Shown here: positions 24,767 through 32,515 of the stretch, one piece after another
How the letters are laid out: each line of letters begins with the position of its first letter
Numbering within the stretch: the stretch's first letter is position 1
The notes under the pieces: generated by a model
What the model was told of the DNA's origin: nothing
The model's input: only the letters and a program-made list of their open reading frames with translations
Databases searched by the model: none
Translations under genes and position numbers: made by a program
Assembly: GCA_035295845.1 (NCBI GenBank)
Contig: DATGIF010000010.1
Location: 1 to 64,000, forward strand
DNA length: 64,000 nt
Source: Palsa-892 sp035295845
GTDB lineage: Bacteria > Pseudomonadota > Alphaproteobacteria > Rhizobiales > Xanthobacteraceae
Direction of reading: 5' to 3'

Positions 24767-25024
24767 ATGCACGACGGCCGCGAATACGCCGGTTTCTACA
24801 GACGTTCGGGATTGACCGCGTCGGCGGCGAACCTCGCGCACTTTGAAGACTTGCTTTTCGCGCAAAAGCCGGGGCGCGGTTTCTTCGGGACCGTGCGCGA
24901 CCTTGTCCTGCTGGTGCTCGGCTGGATCTTGCTTGTCGGCCTCATCGTCTATCCCGTCGCGCATCTGATCGGGATTGCAGTTTGCGCGGTCGCGCTCGCA
25001 GTGATGCCGTCCGAGCGTCGCTAA
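24767..25024 (+). CDS. small membrane protein (85 aa)
   Basis: The start at ATG 24767 (MHDGREYAGFYRRSG) has GAGGAG nine bases upstream; the frame is open to 24704 but that start is weaker. About 45 polar residues precede a hydrophobic hairpin (LVLLVLGWILLVGLIVYPVA; LIGIAVCAVALAVMP). A cytoplasmic N-terminus with two membrane helices is likely. No family recognised. It converges on nfrA with a 31-base gap. Confidence 0.5.
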   Translation: MHDGREYAGFYRRSGLTASAANLAHFEDLLFAQKPGRGFFGTVRDLVLLVLGWILLVGLIVYPVAHLIGIAVCAVALAVMPSERR

Positions 25025-25055
25025 AGCGCGGGCGCGGGCGGAGTTTCGCGCCGCC

Positions 25056-27344
25056 TCAATAGCTCAGAAGCACCTGTCCGAACGGGCCTTCGGCGCGGCG
25101 GTCGCCGCCGAGGCGAAACCGGTATTGCGCCGTCAGATCCACGTACGACATCGGCGCCGTGTATTTGTCTTCCCGGAACCAGTAGCGGAAGGTGACGCCG
25201 GGCCCGGCGGCGTAAGCGCCGGCGGTCGCAAGCTTGTCGTCGTAATTCGCGAAGAATCCTATGTGCGGGAAAAACACGAGATTGCGGCTGATCTGGTCGA
25301 GACGATAGCTCTGCCCGATGCGCAAATCCGCGCTCGCGGTGTTCTCCGTGCTCTCAACAAAATGATTGTAATCCGCGTAGATCTGCCATGTCGGCCAGGT
25401 CCACGTATCGACCCTGAGGTCGGTGCCTTGGCCGTAGAAAAACGCGGTCCGGAGCAACAAGTCGTCGCGCGCGAGGTTCCCCGCGGGGAAAGCGTGCGCC
25501 ACTTCGAAGACGATATTGATGTCGGTGAGCGGCTTGAACCGCAGGCCGTACATGCCCTGCGTCGTGTTCCACCCCGTGGGGCCGTTATCCGCTGCGAGCG
25601 TCTCGAACATCCTGAAAAACACGTCGACGTAGCGGCCGTCCTGGTTGCCGAACGGCCGCCAATAGAGTTCGAGGCCCGGCTGCAGCGTGTTGCCGCCGGC
25701 AGATGCGGAGCCGAAGGGCGTGCCCGGACCCGCGCCCGTCTTCGAATAGGTGAGTGCCGCGAACGCGCCCCAGGTGCGGGTGAGTTCGGCCACTTCGCGG
25801 CGGACTGAGTAGAGCTCCTGCGGATCCATCGGAAGCGCGCCCGCATCGTGCTCGTCGATGGCGCGCTTGAAATAGTCGACGGCCTCGGCATTCCGCCGCT
25901 GATGCACCGCGGTGTAGCCGGCATCGAGGTTCGCCCGGCCCCGCAGCTGGCCGATCTGCTTGGCCTGCGCGTAGTAAATGCTCGCGACCTCTCCATTGCC
26001 CACCAGGACCGCCAAGCTCGCGACTTCGGCGGGCGGCAGCGGGCTCAGTTCATCGTTGGCAACGGCGGTGTCGAAACGCAGGCGCGCTTCGGGCTTTTTA
26101 TCGAGGCTCACGAGAAGAATGACTTCCGAGGACAACGCGCTCGCCCGCTCTAGCGGGGTACGGGCGGCATCGTAGGCTGTCGTATATGAGGCGAGCGCCT
26201 CCTGCGGGCGCTTCAAAGATTGCAGCGCGGCACCACGGCGCGCGGCAATGTCGTATTGCGGAGAATCCCTAACGGTCGACAGGGTATCGAGGACGCCGTC
26301 CGCGTCGCCCATCACCATCTGCGAATCCGCAAGCGCCAGCTGCACGTTGCGCGTCTGCACGCGGTTCGGCAGGCCGCGCTTTAGCGCCGCCGAGAAATCG
26401 GAGACGGCGGCGCCGGAATCGCCGCGGCTCTGATCCCTGTAACCGCGCTGGGCGAGCGCGGCACCCGGGCTCATCGCCGCCGGCGGGTGTTTCAGGGTCT
26501 TCTGGGCTCTAACGAGGAGCTCCTGGTAGGCGCGATTGTCGGGCTCGAGATTGACCGCCTCTTGCGCATTCTGCACTGCCGCCGCGTAATCTTTTTTCGC
26601 GAAGGCTTTGTAGGCGGCGTCGGCCGCGGCGAAGGCTTGCGCTGCGATCTTCGCCGTGCGGTGATCCGCGATCACACGCTTGCCGTCGAGGAGCTGGGGG
26701 TCATCGTTGAATTTGGCGAGCCCGTCGTCCGCCTCTTTCTCGGCCTGGTCGAGATCGTCGCTTGCGATCAGCGAATTGACCAGCAACGCGCGATAGGCAG
26801 GCTTCGTCGGGTCGAGCTCGATCGCCTTGCGTGCATCGCTGATGGCGTTGGCGTAATCCTTGTCGTTGTATTCCTTGAAGCCCTTGTCGGCGATGTTGAA
26901 AGCTTCGGTCTTGATCCGGTTTGCGATTTGCTCGCGAACATTGCTTTGCCGCTCGATGATCTGGGCGTTGTCCTTGAACGCCGAAAGGGCTTCGGTCGCG
27001 ATCGCGTCGGCGTCTTCAAGCTTGCCCTGCGCGGCGACGGCGTCGATCAGCAACAGCCGCAGGCGAACGACATCGGGGCGGAGCTTGATCGCGTCGCGCG
27101 CCTTATCGGCGGCGGTGACGTAATTGCCGTTCTTGTAGGCCGTATAGGCCGCGTCGGCGGTCGCAAAAGCGACGCCGGCTAGCGGTATTTCCCCTTCCGA
27201 AAACGAAAAGGTGCTCGCCTGCGGCAACAGCAGGCAGAAGAGCGCCGCGGCGATGAGAAGCTCTCGGCCGCGCTTGGCGAGGTCCGCGCCGCGCCATCTC
27301 TCCGCGCGCAGGCCATCTGTCTGCCACTCGACGCGCCAATTCAT
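25056..27344 (-). CDS. nfrA: NfrA-like outer membrane protein: TPR region plus C-terminal beta-barrel
   Basis: 762 residues. A signal/anchor at about 28-45 is followed by TPR-like helical repeats (about 60-500: AAYTAYKNGNYVTAADKARD; KDYANAISDARKAIELDPTK). The C-terminal third (about 510-762) is amphipathic beta-strand with YWRPFGNQDGRYVDVFFRMF and ends in an aromatic (FGQVLLSY), as in the C-terminal barrel of bacteriophage N4 adsorption protein A. E. coli NfrA (about 990 residues) exports the NfrB-made glycan and is the N4 receptor; this one is shorter. It is last in the row cyclase-wecB-nfrB-nfrA, but 270 bases separate it from nfrB. The start has GGGGG at normal spacing. Confidence 0.82.
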   Translation of the reverse strand: MNWRVEWQTDGLRAERWRGADLAKRGRELLIAAALFCLLLPQASTFSFSEGEIPLAGVAFATADAAYTAYKNGNYVTAADKARDAIKLRPDVVRLRLLLIDAVAAQGKLEDADAIATEALSAFKDNAQIIERQSNVREQIANRIKTEAFNIADKGFKEYNDKDYANAISDARKAIELDPTKPAYRALLVNSLIASDDLDQAEKEADDGLAKFNDDPQLLDGKRVIADHRTAKIAAQAFAAADAAYKAFAKKDYAAAVQNAQEAVNLEPDNRAYQELLVRAQKTLKHPPAAMSPGAALAQRGYRDQSRGDSGAAVSDFSAALKRGLPNRVQTRNVQLALADSQMVMGDADGVLDTLSTVRDSPQYDIAARRGAALQSLKRPQEALASYTTAYDAARTPLERASALSSEVILLVSLDKKPEARLRFDTAVANDELSPLPPAEVASLAVLVGNGEVASIYYAQAKQIGQLRGRANLDAGYTAVHQRRNAEAVDYFKRAIDEHDAGALPMDPQELYSVRREVAELTRTWGAFAALTYSKTGAGPGTPFGSASAGGNTLQPGLELYWRPFGNQDGRYVDVFFRMFETLAADNGPTGWNTTQGMYGLRFKPLTDINIVFEVAHAFPAGNLARDDLLLRTAFFYGQGTDLRVDTWTWPTWQIYADYNHFVESTENTASADLRIGQSYRLDQISRNLVFFPHIGFFANYDDKLATAGAYAAGPGVTFRYWFREDKYTAPMSYVDLTAQYRFRLGGDRRAEGPFGQVLLSY

Positions 27345-27614
27345 TTGACGCCCCCTGAACGCCCACCTTTACGCAACGAAAAGCGCCCCTATCCTCGCCC
27401 CATGGTTAGGGGAAAGGCGCAGCCGATACTATACGCCCGCCTCCATGATTGAAACGGCCTCGAATTATGGCAAACGCCGGCGAGCGGCCCGCCACACGCT
27501 GTCGAATCGGCCTGCCACATTTGCGCTCGGAGATTTCACCGTGGCGCGAGAGCAACACGCCGCAAAACATTGTCTCGTTTCGGCACAGGGCCGCGGCTGC
27601 TTGCGGAATCAGCG
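27345..27614 (-). promoter_or_regulatory. 270-base nfrB-nfrA spacer with stem-loop
   Basis: A stem-loop at 27383-27420 pairs CCCCTA (27386-27391) with TAGGGG (27407-27412), with GCG/CGC outside. It lies about 40 bases before the nfrA start on the transcribed strand. No gene is supported in the spacer. The gap may hold a separate nfrA promoter or an RNA control element. Confidence 0.4.
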
Positions 27615-29198
27615 CTAGCGCACGCGCGCTCCGCCCTCGCGTTCCTGGCTGCGCTGGCCGCGGCCGGGCGTGCCGCGCGGGCGGTCCTTGGCGCGGGGCC
27701 GGCGGGCAACCGGGCGTTTGCGCCCGCTGCCATCGCTCACCACGACGCCGTCATCGCTGAATTCGAACGGATAGGAATGGTCCGTCTTGTCCCACACCAG
27801 CGGCTTTCCGGTCACGCGGTGGCCGCTATAGACACGCGTGGCACGGACGGTGGCAAAGAAGTTCACGAAGCTCGCCACGATCAGCCGCGGCGCCGACATG
27901 AGGCCGTGCATCACGCCGTAGATCCGTGACGTAAAGACCATTCGATGCAAGAGGCGCCAGATCAGGAAAAAGAGATTGACGATGAAAAGCCTCTCCACGA
28001 GTTCGGAATTAAGCAGGACGTAGTCCTGATCGGCGCCATAGCGCTGCAAGTAAAGCTCGATCAAGGCGAGGTTCGCGAGCACAAAATAGCCGACAATCAC
28101 CGTCGGGTTGGTAATCAGACTTTTGCGGTCGCGAACGAGGAAATATTTCGTGGCCATGCCTCCCCGCCAGCCGATCTGCGCAATACCCTGGAACACAATG
28201 CCGATCAGCCAGCGCGCGCGCTGGCGATAGGCAGCACCCAGTTTCGACGGAAAGAATTCGCGGGTGGCGATCGGAAGCGGGCGCGAGGCGATGATGGGCG
28301 CGTCGCTCTTTTCGGAGATGTCGATTGAATAGCCGACGGAATACGGCACGAATGTCGTCCGCATGCCGAGCTCGTGCACGCGAACGGCGATGTCATAGTC
28401 CTCGGTGAATGACATCGTTCGAAACACTTCTCCCAGATTCAGATTGGCGAGCAGCGAAATCGCGTGCCGGCTGAAGCAGGCGGAAACGCCGGCGCAGGGA
28501 ATGACCGCGCCCATCCGCTCGCGCACGACGAGGTCCTTGGTGTGGCTTTCTGCGAATTCGTCCATGTAGATGCCGCCAACGAGATTGCGCAGCGGACAGG
28601 TGAACGAAAAGACCGGAAGCTGGATGAACTCGTATTTGTTGATGAGGAAGTTCAGGAGTTTCAGCTCGTGCGGATGAATGAGATCTTCCGCGTCGTGCAT
28701 GGCGAGGCCCGCGAATGAGACGTTATTCTTGGCCTCGAAGCGGAAAATCGCGCTCAGAATTTCGTTGAGGCAATTGGCCTTGCTGGTTGGCCCGTCGCGA
28801 TTGACCGTCACCATGTGGACGTTCGGATAGGCTTCCTGCGCGCGCTCGACCTCCGCGACCGTCTGATAATCGTTGCGGTATACGCCGACGAAGAAATCGT
28901 AATTTTGATAGCGCAGGAGATGCGTGTTCGACGACAGCATCGAGAAGATGACTTCGTGTTCATGCCACGCCGGAACCATGATGGCGAAAGGCTGTTCGGG
29001 AAGGCTGTCGATGAAATCGAGGTCCGCCGCGCGCGCGCGTTCCTTGGCGTCGCCGCGGCCGAAAAATTTCGTCAGCCAGTAGAGAACGTCGACGAACATG
29101 TCGTCGAAGCTCGAGACCGCGATGATGATGGCGGCGACTACGGTCGTGACTTCGATGTAATAGCGATATTCGAGGACCAATGCGGTAAATCTACTCAT
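27615..29198 (-). CDS. nfrB: NfrB-like processive glycosyltransferase (inner membrane)
   Basis: 527 residues. TM1 at about residues 14-32, then a GT2 domain with the acidic pairs HDAED (about 168-172) and TED (265-267) and the QRARW processivity motif (326-330), then several TM helices and the NfrB-type block GKPLVWDKTDHSYPFE. In E. coli NfrB joins ManNAc-type units into the N4 receptor glycan and, as I recall the published work, is switched on by c-di-GMP through a C-terminal MshEN domain (protein about 745 residues). That domain is absent here: after the GKPLVW block come only about 50 residues, ending in a very basic low-complexity tail. Translation starts at ATG 29198, 60 bases after wecB. 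Confidence 0.85.
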   Translation of the reverse strand: MSRFTALVLEYRYYIEVTTVVAAIIIAVSSFDDMFVDVLYWLTKFFGRGDAKERARAADLDFIDSLPEQPFAIMVPAWHEHEVIFSMLSSNTHLLRYQNYDFFVGVYRNDYQTVAEVERAQEAYPNVHMVTVNRDGPTSKANCLNEILSAIFRFEAKNNVSFAGLAMHDAEDLIHPHELKLLNFLINKYEFIQLPVFSFTCPLRNLVGGIYMDEFAESHTKDLVVRERMGAVIPCAGVSACFSRHAISLLANLNLGEVFRTMSFTEDYDIAVRVHELGMRTTFVPYSVGYSIDISEKSDAPIIASRPLPIATREFFPSKLGAAYRQRARWLIGIVFQGIAQIGWRGGMATKYFLVRDRKSLITNPTVIVGYFVLANLALIELYLQRYGADQDYVLLNSELVERLFIVNLFFLIWRLLHRMVFTSRIYGVMHGLMSAPRLIVASFVNFFATVRATRVYSGHRVTGKPLVWDKTDHSYPFEFSDDGVVVSDGSGRKRPVARRPRAKDRPRGTPGRGQRSQEREGGARVR

Positions 29199-29258
29199 CC
29201 CCTCGCCCCGCAACGCAAAATGCGCGAACGCATACCAATTCAGCGACGCCTTGCGCGC

Positions 29259-30386
29259 TTAGCCGCCCTCGCTGAGGAGTTGTGAAATCGAAGATATAAT
29301 CCTTTTGGCGGCGTGGCCATCCCCATACGGAAACACAGGCCGCGCCATGCGTTCATAGGCCTGGGCATTGTCGCGCAGTTCCGTCAAAGCCCGCACGATG
29401 CGTTCCCGCTCCGTGCCCACGAGCCGGACGGCGCCCGCTTCCACGACTTCCGACCGTTCGGTCACATCCCGCAGGACGAGGACGGGCTTGCCGAGCGCCG
29501 GCGCCTCCTCCTGCAAGCCGCCGCTGTCGGTAACCACGATCCAAGAATTTTGCAGGGCGCCGACCATCTCCCGGTACGGGAGCGGCTCCGTCAGCACGAT
29601 GCGCGGATGGCCGGACAGGACCTCATGCGCCGCCGCGTGAGCCGCGGGATTGGGGTGCACGGGGAAAAACAGCGCGGTTTCGGGCGATTCATCAATAAAC
29701 GCCCGCACGGCGGAGAATGCTTCGCGAAACCGGCCGCCAAAATTCTCGCGGCGATGGGCCGTCATCAGAACGGGGCGGCGCACCTTGGGGAATCCCTTCG
29801 GCGGCTCGGGCTTTTCCGCGGCCGTTTCCAGCAATGCGTCAATCACTGTATTGCCCGAAATGACAATGGACCGGTCGGGAATGCTCTCGCGCCTGAGCTG
29901 CGCTGCCGCGGTCGATGTCGGGGCGCAATGGAGCGCGGTTGCGACGGAAACCACGCGGCGATGGAATTCCTCCGGAAAGGGAGCCGAAAGATCGCCCGTG
30001 CGCAAGCCCGCCTCGACATGGACGAAGGGAATGCGGCGATAAAAGGCGGCGAGCGATGCGGCAAAAACGGTCGTCGTGTCGCCTTGCGCGATCACGCAAC
30101 GCGGATTGATCTTCTCCAATAATCCATCGAGCTCGGCCGCCACCGCGCCCAGCAAATTGACGATCGCCCCGAAATTCATGTCATGGGGAATGACGTGATC
30201 GGGTCTGATCGCGAAATCGGCAAGCGCCATATCCAGCAATTCGTCGTGCTGACCGGTCGCGATCACAACCGGAACCGCCCAATCGGATTCTTGCAGTCGC
30301 CGGATGACGGGGGCCATTTTGATGACCTCCGGCCGCGTTCCGACGACACACGCGCAGCGGACCCCGCGCGTTTTGTCAGCGCTCAT
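29259..30386 (-). CDS. wecB: UDP-N-acetylglucosamine 2-epimerase (non-hydrolysing)
   Basis: 375 residues, the usual length. The cytoplasmic enzyme converts UDP-GlcNAc to UDP-ManNAc. Family signatures are all present: VVGTRPEVIKMAPVI near residue 14, IAQGDTTTVFAASLA, HVEAGLRTGDLSAPFPEE, MTAHRRENFG, VVTDSGGLQEEAPALGKPVL and the LRDVTERSE segment. In E. coli wecB is also called nfrC, because N4 infection needs it together with nfrA and nfrB; the product feeds NfrB. Here it sits directly between the cyclase-homology gene (20 bases) and nfrB (60 bases), which argues for a dedicated sugar-nucleotide supply. Confidence 0.93.
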   Translation of the reverse strand: MSADKTRGVRCACVVGTRPEVIKMAPVIRRLQESDWAVPVVIATGQHDELLDMALADFAIRPDHVIPHDMNFGAIVNLLGAVAAELDGLLEKINPRCVIAQGDTTTVFAASLAAFYRRIPFVHVEAGLRTGDLSAPFPEEFHRRVVSVATALHCAPTSTAAAQLRRESIPDRSIVISGNTVIDALLETAAEKPEPPKGFPKVRRPVLMTAHRRENFGGRFREAFSAVRAFIDESPETALFFPVHPNPAAHAAAHEVLSGHPRIVLTEPLPYREMVGALQNSWIVVTDSGGLQEEAPALGKPVLVLRDVTERSEVVEAGAVRLVGTERERIVRALTELRDNAQAYERMARPVFPYGDGHAAKRIISSISQLLSEGG

Positions 30387-30406
30387 TGTGAATGTTCAGG
30401 CGAGGC

Positions 30407-31441
30407 TTATGGCCGCCCGTCACGGCCGGGAACCCATTGCGCGACTTCGTAGCCGTCGACGACCTTGTGGGCGGGCTCAAACCCTTTCAAGTCGCGCAAC
30501 GGCTCGATGACCTTGCGCGCCACGGCCACGGAGCCTGGTTTCGCATATTTCTGCATGTGGCCGGCAATATCGATCACGCGATCGGACATCGCCTCGAGTG
30601 GGGTCACGTCATCGAAATGGACAAACCCCGCATTGACGCCGCAGCGCACTGAAAAATCGCGGGACATGAGTTTTACGTTGCGATTGAAATGATTGAGGCC
30701 GTTGATCACGTCCTTGCCGGCGGAAACCGCCTCGTCCACGCTCGCAAAGCACGCCATGACGCCGTCGGGCGTCCAGGCGGACTTCAAGACGCCGCGCGCG
30801 CGAAAAACATTCTCGACGAGCTTGCGGTATTCGTTGAAGTCGTATTGCACCGAGGCCGGGTCTTCGCGTTCCTTCATCGCGGCCGAGCCGACGACGTCGA
30901 TCGACAAAAAGGCGACTTCCCGGCCTAGTGAATCGAGTTTTTTCTTCGTCTCGGCAAAGATCCGCAACAGCTCCTGCCGGTCCACGTTCTTTTTGGAGCT
31001 GATATTTTCGATCTTTCGCTCAAGATCGCGGGAGACCGCCGAGTTGTCGCCGATATGCATCTCGCGTTTGAAGGAGCTGAGCTGCATCCGCATGCGCCGC
31101 CGCATCGATGCATTCTCGACGCGCCGGCGGATGGACCCCAAAATGCCGGCGGCGATAATCAGCCCGGCAACCATGATCAGGTCGGTGCGGTCCTTGCCGG
31201 CGATGCGGACGGGAATGTAGGCGCGGATTTCGGGCCCGACCTGGCGCAGCATGTAATCTCTGGCGTCGTAGATATATTTCGCACCGGCATAAGCCTTCGG
31301 ATTGTCAAAATAATCCAGGGCATTGGGGGCCAGCAGCACGAGAGCGGCAACGAGGATCGCCCATCGCACCAGCGAAATCAGCGCGGAGAACATCGCCACC
31401 AAAATCGGCCGGTTGGGAATTTCGAAATGGGCAGCGGTCAT
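30407..31441 (-). CDS. membrane protein with divergent class III nucleotidyl cyclase homology domain
   Basis: 344 residues. TM1 at about 14-40 and TM2 at about 87-104 enclose a short periplasmic loop; a basic helical linker (105-170) leads to a cytoplasmic cyclase homology domain (175-338). Both metal-binding Asp are kept: FLSIDVVGS (Asp 182) and TPDGVMACF (Asp 226). The usual substrate Lys before the second Asp (VKTIGD in typical enzymes) aligns with Ala, and the transition-state Asn and Arg of VNLAARL align with DRVIDIAGHM, so neither is obvious. It may be a cyclase of altered chemistry or a nucleotide-responsive pseudocyclase. First gene of the wecB-nfrB-nfrA row and divergent from a Crp regulator. 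Confidence 0.8.
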   Translation of the reverse strand: MTAAHFEIPNRPILVAMFSALISLVRWAILVAALVLLAPNALDYFDNPKAYAGAKYIYDARDYMLRQVGPEIRAYIPVRIAGKDRTDLIMVAGLIIAAGILGSIRRRVENASMRRRMRMQLSSFKREMHIGDNSAVSRDLERKIENISSKKNVDRQELLRIFAETKKKLDSLGREVAFLSIDVVGSAAMKEREDPASVQYDFNEYRKLVENVFRARGVLKSAWTPDGVMACFASVDEAVSAGKDVINGLNHFNRNVKLMSRDFSVRCGVNAGFVHFDDVTPLEAMSDRVIDIAGHMQKYAKPGSVAVARKVIEPLRDLKGFEPAHKVVDGYEVAQWVPGRDGRP

Positions 31442-31676
31442 TGCATCTCTCGCAATAAGAAGAAGGGCGGCAAGGTTTTATCATTTCGGCGGCCCGGCAC
31501 AAAAGAGCGGCCGGCTATTTTTTTGCGGGCGAATGAGCCTTATAAAAGCAGCTTTCGGCGCGATCATGGCCGCACCCGACCGGCCCTCCCCCGGCTGCGA
31601 ACCATGCTATGTTGGGCGTAATCCGCGCCCGTTCGTCACCTTATCTTCGGATCTTCGGCTAGCAAACCTCGGAGCG
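31442..31676. promoter_or_regulatory. divergent promoter region between the cyclase-homology and crp-like genes
   Basis: 235 bases serving both transcription units. I searched by eye for a Crp/Fnr half-site pair (TGTGA/TCACA or TTGAT/ATCAA) and found none convincing. A T-run (ctatttttttgcggg, about 31515-31530) lies in the middle. Confidence 0.4.
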
Positions 31677-32387
31677 ATGGTGAAGCGTAGCGAGATTGAA
31701 GAAGCCCAGCGCCTGCTCGGCGCTTGCAGCCTTTTTAACGGCCTCGAGAAGGAAGAGCGCCGCACCCTAGTCGAGCGCGCGAAGCTGCGAAGTTTTTCCG
31801 CGGGGCAGACGATTTTTTCCATGGGCTCGCCGGGCAACAGCATGATGGCTGTGTTGAGCGGCAGCATCCGTATCAGCATTCCCTCCGCGAGCGGAAAAGA
31901 ACTCGTTTTGGCGATCCTCAAGGCGGGGCAGATCTTCGGCGAGATCGCGCTCCTCGACGGCAAGGAGCGGACCGCCGATGCGACCGCCGCGACAGATTGT
32001 CGTCTTGCGGTTCTTGAGCGCTCCGACGTGCTTGCGCTTCTCGACCGGCATCCTTCCGCCTGGCTGAAGGTGGTCGAAGTGCTATGCGACCGCCTGCGCC
32101 GCACGGACCAGCAAATTTCTGAATTGGCGCTCTTGCAATTGCCCGTGCGGCTCGCAAAAACTTTGCTGCGGCTCGCGGAAGATTCCGCCAGCTCCTCTCC
32201 GCACGGCATTGAGATTCAATTCTCCCAGCGCGAACTCGGAAATTTCGTCGGCGCCACGCGCGAAAGCGTCAACAAGTGTCTCGGCGACTGGCAGCGCGCG
32301 GGAATCCTGCACATCGAGGAGAATGTGATCGTGCTCACCGACCGTGCCTCGTTGCAGGCGCTCGCGAGCATTGAAAGCGAGAGATAG
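31677..32387 (+). CDS. Crp/Fnr-family transcriptional regulator with cNMP-binding domain
   Basis: 236 residues. The N-terminal beta-roll (about 15-125) carries the phosphate-binding cassette GEIALLDGKERTA at residues 88-100, with Glu 89 and the Arg-Thr pair (98-99) in the positions that hold the ribose and phosphate of cAMP in E. coli Crp. The C-terminal winged helix is FSQRELGNFVGATRESVNKC at 182-201. No Fnr-type Cys cluster is present, so a cyclic nucleotide is a better ligand guess than O2 or NO. It diverges from the cyclase-homology/wecB/nfr row and precedes the MBL-fold gene. ATG 31677 is only two bases from GGAG; GTG 31680 is a possible alternative. Confidence 0.85.
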   Translation: MVKRSEIEEAQRLLGACSLFNGLEKEERRTLVERAKLRSFSAGQTIFSMGSPGNSMMAVLSGSIRISIPSASGKELVLAILKAGQIFGEIALLDGKERTADATAATDCRLAVLERSDVLALLDRHPSAWLKVVEVLCDRLRRTDQQISELALLQLPVRLAKTLLRLAEDSASSSPHGIEIQFSQRELGNFVGATRESVNKCLGDWQRAGILHIEENVIVLTDRASLQALASIESER

Positions 32388-32515
32388 CGAGATACCTCCC
32401 CCTCGAATTGGCCGGATTCCACGCCTTTAGAGGCTCAAAATGGGCAAAATCGGAGGGTGTGACCTACTTCATAGGCTGACCAGGGCCCTTGCTGGCACAA
32501 TTGATCTGCGCCGCC

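Noticed and set aside
25056..30386. Prophage, because NfrA is named after phage N4
   Set aside because: NfrA, NfrB and WecB are host functions. No capsid, terminase, integrase or lysis genes are present.
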